A stretch of DNA of 64,000 bases from Richelia sp. CSU_2_1 (GTDB lineage: Bacteria > Cyanobacteriota > Cyanobacteriia > Cyanobacteriales > Microcoleaceae). The notes beneath the pieces are model-generated. The model did no database searches, was not told where the DNA came from, and worked only from the letters and a program-made list of their open reading frames with translations. Below are positions 1 to 7,545 of this stretch, piece after piece (within the stretch, counting starts at the first letter, position 1; every line of letters begins with the position of its first letter). The position numbers were made by a program, and so were the translations under genes. The stretch is from positions 1 to 64,000 of the forward strand of contig JAAUPF010000005.1 of NCBI GenBank assembly GCA_012034575.1, written 5' to 3'.

Positions 1-241
1 TGATGTTCTTGTTGACTACAGGAAAGTCTTCAATTCGACCATAACCGTCATAGTTTTTATAATAATCAGTGGTTTGAACGGCATGGGTGAGGAGCGATTT
101 AATCTGCTGTGCTTGATGTTCGGCTAAAAGGGAGGAATTTGCTGATACCTGTTTAATATTTTGGAGGTGGGTGTGGATGGGTGCACCCTGAAGATAGTCT
201 CGTCCCCAAAACAAAGATTTGCGTACAGTATTCGCGATCAT
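1..241 (-). CDS. CapK/phenylacetate-CoA ligase-like protein (N-terminal part, cut by window edge)
   Basis: The first 80 codons of a gene that continues past base 1. It starts at the ATG complementary to 239-241 (MIANTVRKSLFWGRDYL). The segment LLTHAVQTTDYYKNYDG followed by IEDFPVVNKN resembles the amino end of CapK-type members of the adenylate-forming (phenylacetate-CoA ligase-like) family, where a 'vPyYr' motif precedes a 'P.ltK' motif. In capsule and exopolysaccharide clusters such proteins often sit beside glycosyltransferases, and their substrate is usually unknown. It is the last visible gene of the minus-strand polysaccharide cluster, 54 bp after the GT4 gene, and is probably in the same operon. 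The AMP-binding core lies outside the window, so the call rests on the N-terminal motif only. Confidence 0.5.
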   Translation of the reverse strand, partial: MIANTVRKSLFWGRDYLQGAPIHTHLQNIKQVSANSSLLAEHQAQQIKSLLTHAVQTTDYYKNYDGYGRIEDFPVVNKNI

Positions 242-295
242 GTGGTTTTGACTCCTAATATCTAAGTTTCTTACGCTAATACAAGACTGTACAAT

Positions 296-1432
296 TTACG
301 CCGATAAAGCTTCAGCATAAAGAGCTTCATATACTTTGATTATCTGTGGCAGACCGTACTCAGTCATTCGTTCCCGTCCGCGCTTTGCCATGATGCGAGC
401 CTCTTCAGGACGATCGAGTATCCAAAGCATTGACCGAGCAAGTCCGTCTACGTCTCCTACCTTAAATAGAAGGCCGCAGCCTCCTTCTAGTAAGTCGCGA
501 GTTCCGCGGATTTCCGTACCGATAGTTGGAATCTCCAAGTACAATGACTCCATTACACAATTGGGAAGCCCCTCCTGTTCGGATGCAAGCAGGGTAGCGG
601 TTGAGGCACGCATTAAGGTCGGGATATCCGATCGCATCCCCAGAAAATGCACCTGATTTTGCACTCCCAAGTCGGCTGCTAACTGTTGCATTTCCTGCAA
701 TATTTGTCCTCTGCCGGCAAAGGCTAGGTGGGCTTGAGGTTTTCCCATCTGAGCGAAAGCTTTTAAAATATCCCAAGGACGCTTGCGGGGAATAAATTCC
801 CCTACGGAAAGAAACAAGGGATTGTCCTGACGTAGCCCCAATTCCTGTCGCACTTTTAAGACTTCGGCTGCGTCAATGGCGTTAGGATTAAAGCGATCGA
901 CATTTATTCCTGTTCCGGGTATGTAGCGAACTTTTTGAGCTGGAACTAGACCATAGCGCTGGGCTGCTTCCTCATCTTCTCGATTCACTACTACTAAATA
1001 ATCTGTCCAGGGCCCAGCTAGCCTTTCTAGTGTCAAAAACATAGCATTTTTTAGTGGTTTGCCGCCTCGGTAAAAGTGAAAGCCTTGGGCTGTGTAAATT
1101 ACCTTAAGTTTTCGTTTTTTTCTCACACTATTGAGCGCATAGCGAGCGACAAATGCTGCTACTGGCGTGGAAACATTTACAATATCGTATTCTTCTCGAA
1201 CTAACACTTGGCGGATTTGTTGCGGGGCGATGATTAAGTTGCGCGGCTCTAAGGGATTTCTTGACCAGTCAACATCCCAAACGCGATCGAACAAATCTGG
1301 GTATTCCTTGTCAGTAGAAAGTTCTTTTGCCATCGCATCTACCTGCCAACCTCGATCGCGCAGGTGCTTGGTTAGAGGAAGAAAAAAATTAAGGGTTGTT
1401 GGAATAGTAGTAACGATTAAAAGTTTGTTCAT
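296..1432 (-). CDS. Glycosyltransferase family 4 (GT-B fold)
   Basis: A 378-residue protein, normal length for GT4. The N-terminal half starts MNKLLIVTTIPTTLNFFLPL, like the acceptor-side Rossmann domain of WbpX/PglA-type enzymes. The C-terminal donor-binding domain begins near FLSVGEFIPRKRP (about residue 210) and contains the EX7E-type motif EGLPNCVMESL (about residues 288-298), the retaining GT4 signature that contacts the nucleotide-sugar. It probably adds one sugar to the lipid-linked repeat unit on the cytoplasmic face. It lies in the minus-strand polysaccharide cluster between the GT2 gene and the CapK-like gene. Donor and acceptor cannot be read from sequence. Confidence 0.88.
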   Translation of the reverse strand: MNKLLIVTTIPTTLNFFLPLTKHLRDRGWQVDAMAKELSTDKEYPDLFDRVWDVDWSRNPLEPRNLIIAPQQIRQVLVREEYDIVNVSTPVAAFVARYALNSVRKKRKLKVIYTAQGFHFYRGGKPLKNAMFLTLERLAGPWTDYLVVVNREDEEAAQRYGLVPAQKVRYIPGTGINVDRFNPNAIDAAEVLKVRQELGLRQDNPLFLSVGEFIPRKRPWDILKAFAQMGKPQAHLAFAGRGQILQEMQQLAADLGVQNQVHFLGMRSDIPTLMRASTATLLASEQEGLPNCVMESLYLEIPTIGTEIRGTRDLLEGGCGLLFKVGDVDGLARSMLWILDRPEEARIMAKRGRERMTEYGLPQIIKVYEALYAEALSA

Positions 1433-1504
1433 GTTTTTTGTTTTTCCTTACCACTTCAAGTTTAATTCTCAATCATGTCCATCAGCACAAAATGTACCCT
1501 AATA

Positions 1505-2380
1505 CTAAATATCTTCAGTTTCACTATTACATCGAGCCCAAATTTCTTTCCATTGCCTTAATTCTTTTGGAGCAACTGGATGATTACCAGTTCGATGCCG
1601 CAGGATCTTGAAATTTAGACCTGTACTCATTGCCACAACATCTACTGAAGCTTTTGCTAGTTGCTCTACTACTCCCCATGTCCATCCATATTTTTTTTCA
1701 ATCCAGGCTTTTTCTAGTAAAATTCTAGACAAGTTATAGCGACTTACTAAACTCTTCTTGAGTGATAGATTTGCCACACGATATCCTAGTAAAATATCTG
1801 GAATACAGGCAAAACGACTGTTTTGATAACTACGAACTAGAATATCATAATCTTCAATTCGAGTCGTCCAGGTTCGGTATTGATAAGTCCGAAACCATTC
1901 AATTTTACCCATCCAAGTGGGATGTAATATATTGAATCCTGCTCTCGGACGATGACAAATTTCATTGTGTTCAAGGTTGCCTTGAGTTGTTCCCATAGGA
2001 TTTCCGTCTCCATCAAAAACTAGATACTTTGTTCCTAAAAGGTCAATTTCAGGATGTTCTTCAAGATACGCTACTTGAGATTTTAGACGCTCTGGATAAG
2101 CAATATCGTCCCCATCCATTCGGGCAAAATACTTACCCTGACTAAGAGAGATAGCTTGGTTTAGACGACGCTGAAGCTTTTGGTTAAGCCCATCGGCTAT
2201 GACTCGAATTCTGGGATCTTTGAAACTCTGGGCAATCTTTAATGTTTGATCTTCAGAGCCATCATCAATTAGCAGAAGTTCCCAATGAGCATAGGTTTGA
2301 TTTAACAGAGAACGAATCGCCAATTTTAAAGTTTTTTCACAATTGAAAATCGGCATTCCAATACTGACCAGTGGTTCCAT
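1505..2380 (-). CDS. Glycosyltransferase family 2 (GT-A fold)
   Basis: A 291-residue inverting GT2-type transferase. The N-terminus has the classical strand VSIGMPIFNCEKTL (residues 5-18), then LLLIDDGSEDQT (about 36-47) for uridine-nucleotide binding, and a DXD-type metal motif MDGDD (88-92). There is no membrane helix, so it should act at the inner face of the membrane on the lipid-linked oligosaccharide. It sits 72 bp upstream of the GT4 gene on the same strand, with a 75-bp gap to the TIM-barrel gene upstream. The coding sequence is visibly more A+T rich than the window average and I saw no HIP1 octamer in it, a mild hint of transfer. Substrate unknown. Confidence 0.88.
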   Translation of the reverse strand: MEPLVSIGMPIFNCEKTLKLAIRSLLNQTYAHWELLLIDDGSEDQTLKIAQSFKDPRIRVIADGLNQKLQRRLNQAISLSQGKYFARMDGDDIAYPERLKSQVAYLEEHPEIDLLGTKYLVFDGDGNPMGTTQGNLEHNEICHRPRAGFNILHPTWMGKIEWFRTYQYRTWTTRIEDYDILVRSYQNSRFACIPDILLGYRVANLSLKKSLVSRYNLSRILLEKAWIEKKYGWTWGVVEQLAKASVDVVAMSTGLNFKILRHRTGNHPVAPKELRQWKEIWARCNSETEDI

Positions 2381-2455
2381 ATTATTCTCCTATGATTACT
2401 GACAAAATAGGTTGTCTTCAATTGCCAGGTTTTTTTATATAAAACAATAAAAAAC

Positions 2456-3691
2456 TTACTGGGATAGTTGATAGACATGAACCTCCTCTGGTTTAATTAA
2501 ACCACTAAATGTACCATTTTCAAAAATCATCCCAGATGGAAAATCGGGAAATAGAGGTTTGGCTAGTTTTTTTGTCTGAACAGGAAAAGAGAGAGAAACC
2601 TGTCTTGTTTCCGTCTGAGATGTATTGATAACAATGACATATATGATGTTACGATAAGTCCAGAAATTTGCTATTACATCATTCCATTTCGTATTAAGTT
2701 TCGTGAGAGTACCTTGCAACAAAACTGGGCTCATCTTGTTGATTTGAGCCGTGACTAACTTTAGACGATTCCAAACATCAGGATGTTCTTTAATTCTGTT
2801 CTCTTGATCCTCATAAGTATAGAATAAAATGCCGTTAACACCAGAAAGTAAAGCCTGGTAGGTCATATTATGAACCTCACTAGGTGTTGGGAAACGAGAT
2901 CCTTTCCAAGAAAAAGTTTGCAAATTAGCAATAACTGGATGCTGAGAACGATCTGCTGCGGTGCGACCCTTATTGAATACATAATTGACTTCTATTAAAT
3001 GATTGGGTAAATTCTGTGGCCGATTCTTAAAAGGATAGCCAATCGGATAAGACTGACCGCCAATTAGATCGGCAACATGAGCATAATCATCCCACTTTTT
3101 AGACCAACCACTTATACTAATATAAGTAAAATGTTTAGGATCAATAGCTTTGATTTTTTTATGAAGTTCCAAGATTTGATAACTGTTTTCATGATCTCCC
3201 ACATCATCAGCTATACTCCAGCCTAATACAGCAGGTTTATCTTTGAACTTAGCAACCACCTCCAGAGGTTCAGTCCCTTTAAATTCAGTAATGACATAAA
3301 CACCTAATCGATAAGCTTCATCAAGAAAAATATTATATTCATTAATATCGTTACATGAAGCATGAATAGTATTGAAACCGACAGCAGCCATATCTTGCAT
3401 GGCTTCTATTTTTTTTGGAAGATCTAACTGAAAATAAGTATGATACATACCCAAGGGGAAAAAAGGTTTTCCATTGACTTTAATTGGATTAATTTGAACA
3501 GCTTTATTAGATGATATATTAGACATCGCTTGGTTATTGAATACTACGCAAAAGAAAAAAAATCCCAATCCCCAGAATAAACATAATATTAATACAGATA
3601 ACAAATGATAATTTTTTACTTTTTTTATTTTGTTGATCATGGTGGCTATTTTAAATATTAAATAAAAGATTATTTCCTTCAGATATTCCAT
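2456..3691 (-). CDS. Membrane-anchored glycoside-hydrolase-like TIM-barrel protein
   Basis: A 411-residue protein. One hydrophobic segment (about residues 30-52, SVLILCLFWGLGFFFF) looks like a signal anchor, leaving the rest outside the cytoplasmic membrane. The exported part begins with PIKVNGKPFFPLGMYH, then AVGFNTIHA and GVYVITEFKG, the beta-strand order seen at the start of (beta/alpha)8 glycosidases of clan GH-A type, and GWSIADDVGDHE where related barrels carry an acid/base residue. The usual Asn-Glu pair is not obvious here, so activity is uncertain. It is embedded in the Wzx/Wzy cluster, so it may trim, modify or help export the polymer. Very A+T-rich coding. An alternative start lies at codon 18 (MINKIKK). 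Confidence 0.55.
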   Translation of the reverse strand: MEYLKEIIFYLIFKIATMINKIKKVKNYHLLSVLILCLFWGLGFFFFCVVFNNQAMSNISSNKAVQINPIKVNGKPFFPLGMYHTYFQLDLPKKIEAMQDMAAVGFNTIHASCNDINEYNIFLDEAYRLGVYVITEFKGTEPLEVVAKFKDKPAVLGWSIADDVGDHENSYQILELHKKIKAIDPKHFTYISISGWSKKWDDYAHVADLIGGQSYPIGYPFKNRPQNLPNHLIEVNYVFNKGRTAADRSQHPVIANLQTFSWKGSRFPTPSEVHNMTYQALLSGVNGILFYTYEDQENRIKEHPDVWNRLKLVTAQINKMSPVLLQGTLTKLNTKWNDVIANFWTYRNIIYVIVINTSQTETRQVSLSFPVQTKKLAKPLFPDFPSGMIFENGTFSGLIKPEEVHVYQLSQ

Positions 3692-3715
3692 ACGAAATCA
3701 TTAATTTGACTAATT

Positions 3716-4948
3716 TCAAGGAAATTGATCCTGGTGTGATTTTTTGTTGAATCGCTGATTCGTTGAAGGATTGGCTTTTACTATAATAACTCCTATCGAT
3801 AACATATAGGCTATAGTCATTGCATTTCCTAACGAGCCAAACATTCCCTCACCCATACCCAAAAACCAAAAACCAGTTGTGATTACCAGAGGTCCACAAG
3901 CATAAGGTTCTTGTTTATCATACTTTCTGAAATACTCATAAGTATAATAGAAACTAGCTACCATAAAACCTATCATGAAATAAGCTGCAATCAATCCATT
4001 AGAACCCAATGCTATAATAATACTATTATGACCCCCCAACCCAAAATTCAACTCAAAGTAATTAGTTCCGTACCCTAATAAGCTCATATCATTTATAGTT
4101 TTACTCCATATTTCTTCTCTGCCACTTAGAGCTTCTTTGTTTTGAATATTGGTAATTTGTTGTAAAATTCCTTGAGTTTGTTCACCACTTGAACTTATAA
4201 TTGCCAAACCAATAACAGTTATTAAACTCATAATAATTCCAATTAAAAGTTGCGGTTTTTGCAGTAATTTTAATAGTAAAATTAAAGACATAGCAACGAA
4301 TGCGATTAGAGATGTTCGTGCATTAGATACTAAAATTATCATTAAACTGAAAAGCCATAAAAGCAAAAATGGGAGATACCAGATATTTTGGGTTTTGTAT
4401 AAACTGCCTATTAACAATATTAAAACACCTGATGCCATTGCGGCACAAGTAAACCCTAATTGGTTGGAATTAGGAAATACCCCACTATAAATGTTGCTAT
4501 TCGATTGACTCAAAGGATTCAACAATAAAGACATAAAAATATATGGGGAAAGCCCTAAAAATAAAGATAAACTAATAATAAAATTAGCATTTTTGTCCAT
4601 TAATCTTGGAACTATTGTAAAAAAAATAAGAGGCACTGCTAACATTAACCATAGACTATCTCTGACAGAAGTTGAGTCATTATTAGCTATACCAGAAATG
4701 ACTGATACCAAAGTGAATAAACTCCAGAATAAAAATAAGGGGACTGGTTTAGTAGAAAGACCCCGCATATCAAATCTGGCCATTGCTAAAAAAAATATCA
4801 AGTCGATTCCCACTATAAAATAGCGAAGTCTTAAGATCATTGGATCTATAGGGAATTCTGCATTTCCCAAATTAATTAACGATGACGACCCAAAAAGAAT
4901 GCTTAGGCTTATAACCATTAAAAATTGTCTGCTTCCAAATTTATTCAT
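3716..4948 (-). CDS. O-antigen ligase/polymerase-like membrane protein (Wzy type)
   Basis: A 410-residue, very hydrophobic protein with roughly ten predicted membrane helices and a longer polar loop before the last ones (SGEQTQGILQQITNIQNKEALSGREEIW, read in pieces). A loop with SGREEIW followed by LLGYG and then GGHNSIIIALGSNGLIAA matches the WaaL/Wzy pattern, where Arg and a His-containing loop lie outside the membrane. In a cluster with a Wzx flippase and a Wzc kinase it is most simply the polymerase that joins lipid-linked repeat units in the periplasm. A+T rich, no HIP1 octamer noticed. The ligase alternative cannot be excluded, as the two families share the fold. Confidence 0.75.
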   Translation of the reverse strand: MNKFGSRQFLMVISLSILFGSSSLINLGNAEFPIDPMILRLRYFIVGIDLIFFLAMARFDMRGLSTKPVPLFLFWSLFTLVSVISGIANNDSTSVRDSLWLMLAVPLIFFTIVPRLMDKNANFIISLSLFLGLSPYIFMSLLLNPLSQSNSNIYSGVFPNSNQLGFTCAAMASGVLILLIGSLYKTQNIWYLPFLLLWLFSLMIILVSNARTSLIAFVAMSLILLLKLLQKPQLLIGIIMSLITVIGLAIISSSGEQTQGILQQITNIQNKEALSGREEIWSKTINDMSLLGYGTNYFELNFGLGGHNSIIIALGSNGLIAAYFMIGFMVASFYYTYEYFRKYDKQEPYACGPLVITTGFWFLGMGEGMFGSLGNAMTIAYMLSIGVIIVKANPSTNQRFNKKSHQDQFP

Positions 4949-4982
4949 TGCTTTTTGTAGAAGATAGAAATTATTGAGAAAT

Positions 4983-6143
4983 TTAAAAAACTAAATCTTG
5001 CTCCAAGCAGATCAAATAATAGTTTTGTAAATTTTGAGAGCTTCTCTGAATATTAAATACACTGCTTTCTAGAATAGTCACAGCTTCTTTTTGAGATATA
5101 GACACTGGATTTTTTTGCTTGTTAATAATTGCTTGTCCCCACACCGATTTTGGTTTTTCTAAAGAGATACGATGTATAAAAGATGGAATAATATCAGCTT
5201 CTTCTGGAATAACATCTGAAACAATACAAGGTTTTCCGGCTGCTTGTGCTTCGATCAATACTAAGCCTAGCCCTTCATAAAGAGAGGGAAAAAGAAACAA
5301 GTCTATAACAGCTAACAAACGGGGAACATCGGGACGATTTCCAGAAAAAATTACTCGATCGGCTAACGCCATCTGTTTAACTTTTTCCTCAATCATGGGT
5401 CGTAAAATGCCATCTCCTATCAATAATAAACGCATTCCAGGGTTTTTTTGAGCAACAATAGCAGCAATTTCTAAAATAAATAAATGGTTTTTTTGTTCCT
5501 CAAAACGACCAACATGACCAATGACAAAAGCATCCTCTGGAATTCCTAATTCCTGACGTAGGGCAAGTCCGTTCACAGGTGTTTTAAACGGTGTTAAGTC
5601 AATACCACAATAGAGCAATTGCCAACGGCGGTTATTCTCCCAATCATCCCCAAATAGAGCCACCGCCGAGACACGACTCGCAGCTAAGCCGGCTGTGGCA
5701 GAACTCTGAATAAAACTTTTCATTAAAGTCGTATAAATTCGTCGTAAAAAACTCGCATGGGCATCTACCTCAGCGGTATCATTATGACTATGGGCGATGC
5801 GGATCGGTACTCCCGCCTGTTTTGCCAACCAGAGAATATATCCGCTAAAGTGATGGACGTGGCTGTGAATGATGTCATAGGGGCCGTACTCGCGCAAAAT
5901 ACGCTTTAGATTACGACTGTACAACCAGGGTTTCGATCGATCTAGACAGGGAATTATCTTGCTGCCCAAGGTACGAATCTCTTCATCGTAAGCACAGGGC
6001 TGATCTGTATGAACCAGAAAATCCATCTGAAAACGATCGCGATCGATATTTCGTAAGATGTGCATGAGCCAAGTTTCTGTGCCGGCCCGGTTCATACCGC
6101 CAACAGCGTGGAGAATTCGGATAGAAGGCTTATCAACTAACAT
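4983..6143 (-). CDS. Glycosyltransferase family 4 (GT-B fold)
   Basis: A 386-residue GT4 protein. The N-terminal domain carries RILHAVGGMNRAGTETWLMH, the glycine-rich acceptor loop typical of EpsF/CapM-like enzymes. The donor domain starts at FVIGHVGRFEEQKNH (about residue 205) and includes the EX7E motif YEGLGLVLIEAQAAGKP. It has no membrane segment and should act as a peripheral cytoplasmic-face enzyme in repeat-unit assembly. It is 18 bp downstream of the flippase gene, so the two are probably translated from one mRNA. The 5' half is rich in CGATCG sites like the host genome, while the 3' end grades into the A+T-rich segment of the cluster. Confidence 0.9.
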   Translation of the reverse strand: MLVDKPSIRILHAVGGMNRAGTETWLMHILRNIDRDRFQMDFLVHTDQPCAYDEEIRTLGSKIIPCLDRSKPWLYSRNLKRILREYGPYDIIHSHVHHFSGYILWLAKQAGVPIRIAHSHNDTAEVDAHASFLRRIYTTLMKSFIQSSATAGLAASRVSAVALFGDDWENNRRWQLLYCGIDLTPFKTPVNGLALRQELGIPEDAFVIGHVGRFEEQKNHLFILEIAAIVAQKNPGMRLLLIGDGILRPMIEEKVKQMALADRVIFSGNRPDVPRLLAVIDLFLFPSLYEGLGLVLIEAQAAGKPCIVSDVIPEEADIIPSFIHRISLEKPKSVWGQAIINKQKNPVSISQKEAVTILESSVFNIQRSSQNLQNYYLICLEQDLVF

Positions 6144-6161
6144 ATGGTGGTGATTTTTTTT

Positions 6162-7472
6162 CTAATGTTTTTGGATCTTGTATATTGCATAAGCAATTAC
6201 TGCCAAACTAAAAACTACTTGAACGATCGCCCCAACGATCAGCGCGATCGCTGCCCCTCTGACTCCCTGTGTCGGAATTAACCAGAAACAGGCGATCGCA
6301 CAACTCCCCGTTACCAAAACAAACAAAGGCATTTGCACCCGAAAGTACCTAGCCGCCGTCATTCCATAACCCAAAAAGGAAGAAACATAACCAATACCCG
6401 CAGCTACCATCAGCCACGCGAACAAATCCGATCGCTCGGCATACTCCGGCTTATAAAGTAAAGTTAGGATTGGTTTGCCGGCAACAATAGCGACAAAAAC
6501 ACCTCCCATACCTAACATCAAGCCAATCCCCACCAGCTTAAGTAAAAGTGTGCGAAAAGCAGTGCTATTTCCCGCTGCATAATATTTTGCCAGCCGCGGA
6601 CTTGCAGACTCCGCTAACGAACTCACTACTATTTGTCCTGCCACCATCAGGTAGGAAATTGCAGCGAAAATACCCAGTTCCCGTTCGCCCCAATATCGCT
6701 CGATAAAGTATCGAGGAATATTAGTATTCAGCGAAAGCAACATCATCACAATACCCAGAGGTAAAGCCAGCCAAACTAACTTGCTCAAAGTTTTTACGTG
6801 CCAGCGCGGATACAAGGGATTTTGGCTGTTTGCAGGTGCAACATCGGCAACTAATAAATCTTCTGCATCTCTCTGATGCGAAGAATTATTTAAAATTAGT
6901 CTACCATTGCGAATGTCCCAGCCAAAGAGGACTAAACCCCACGCAATTGCTAAGCCGATCGCTCCTCCTACAACACTCCCAGTCAAGGAAACTCCGATGC
7001 CTAAAAGCAACAGAGATAAAGGGCCTTTAATCATCAGGGCGATCGCAATTCGATCCATCCGTTCGTGTTGTTGGATCAGTCCGTTAAACACATCGGCGAT
7101 CGACTCGAATGCCTTAGCAAGGGCGATCGTCAAAATCACCAGTGAAGTCTCCAACCGATATCCAGCTTTCAGCGTAATTCCTGCAATTATCAACAGTGCT
7201 AAACCAGTTCCAATTAACCTCAGACCCAGATAATCACTGAAAACATACTCACCTTTAGCATCCGTCGCTTGGATACCTCGCAATTGCAGGTTAGTAAACA
7301 TGATAACAGGCGCTGTCACCGCCAAACCCAAGGTAAATTGACCTACCATTTCAGGACTGCCCAATTTAGCAAGCACCACCAACATCCCCCACTGGGAAGC
7401 CGCATAAATGAGGTTGCCAGTGAAAGTCCAGGAAAAATTCCGGCGTAATGTTAATGGTTTGAGCTGCTGCAT
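6162..7472 (-). CDS. Oligosaccharide flippase (Wzx-like, MOP superfamily)
   Basis: A 436-residue integral membrane protein with about 12-14 hydrophobic helices. The N-terminus LRRNFSWTFTGNLIYAASQWGMLVVLAKLGSPEMVG is typical of the polysaccharide_synt/RfbX family, which turns undecaprenyl-linked repeat units from the cytoplasmic to the periplasmic side. A central polar loop (about residues 196-225) separates the two halves, as in other MOP transporters. The neighbours (dehydratase-EAL gene 73 bp upstream, GT4 18 bp downstream) fit a Wzx/Wzy pathway. HIP1-rich codons make it look native to the genome. Confidence 0.87.
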   Translation of the reverse strand: MQQLKPLTLRRNFSWTFTGNLIYAASQWGMLVVLAKLGSPEMVGQFTLGLAVTAPVIMFTNLQLRGIQATDAKGEYVFSDYLGLRLIGTGLALLIIAGITLKAGYRLETSLVILTIALAKAFESIADVFNGLIQQHERMDRIAIALMIKGPLSLLLLGIGVSLTGSVVGGAIGLAIAWGLVLFGWDIRNGRLILNNSSHQRDAEDLLVADVAPANSQNPLYPRWHVKTLSKLVWLALPLGIVMMLLSLNTNIPRYFIERYWGERELGIFAAISYLMVAGQIVVSSLAESASPRLAKYYAAGNSTAFRTLLLKLVGIGLMLGMGGVFVAIVAGKPILTLLYKPEYAERSDLFAWLMVAAGIGYVSSFLGYGMTAARYFRVQMPLFVLVTGSCAIACFWLIPTQGVRGAAIALIVGAIVQVVFSLAVIAYAIYKIQKH

Positions 7473-7545
7473 TCGTAACTAATAGTTAATTGGTCAATCC
7501 AAAACCGTAAATCTCTCATTCTAAATCCCTTGCCAAAGGCCACTA

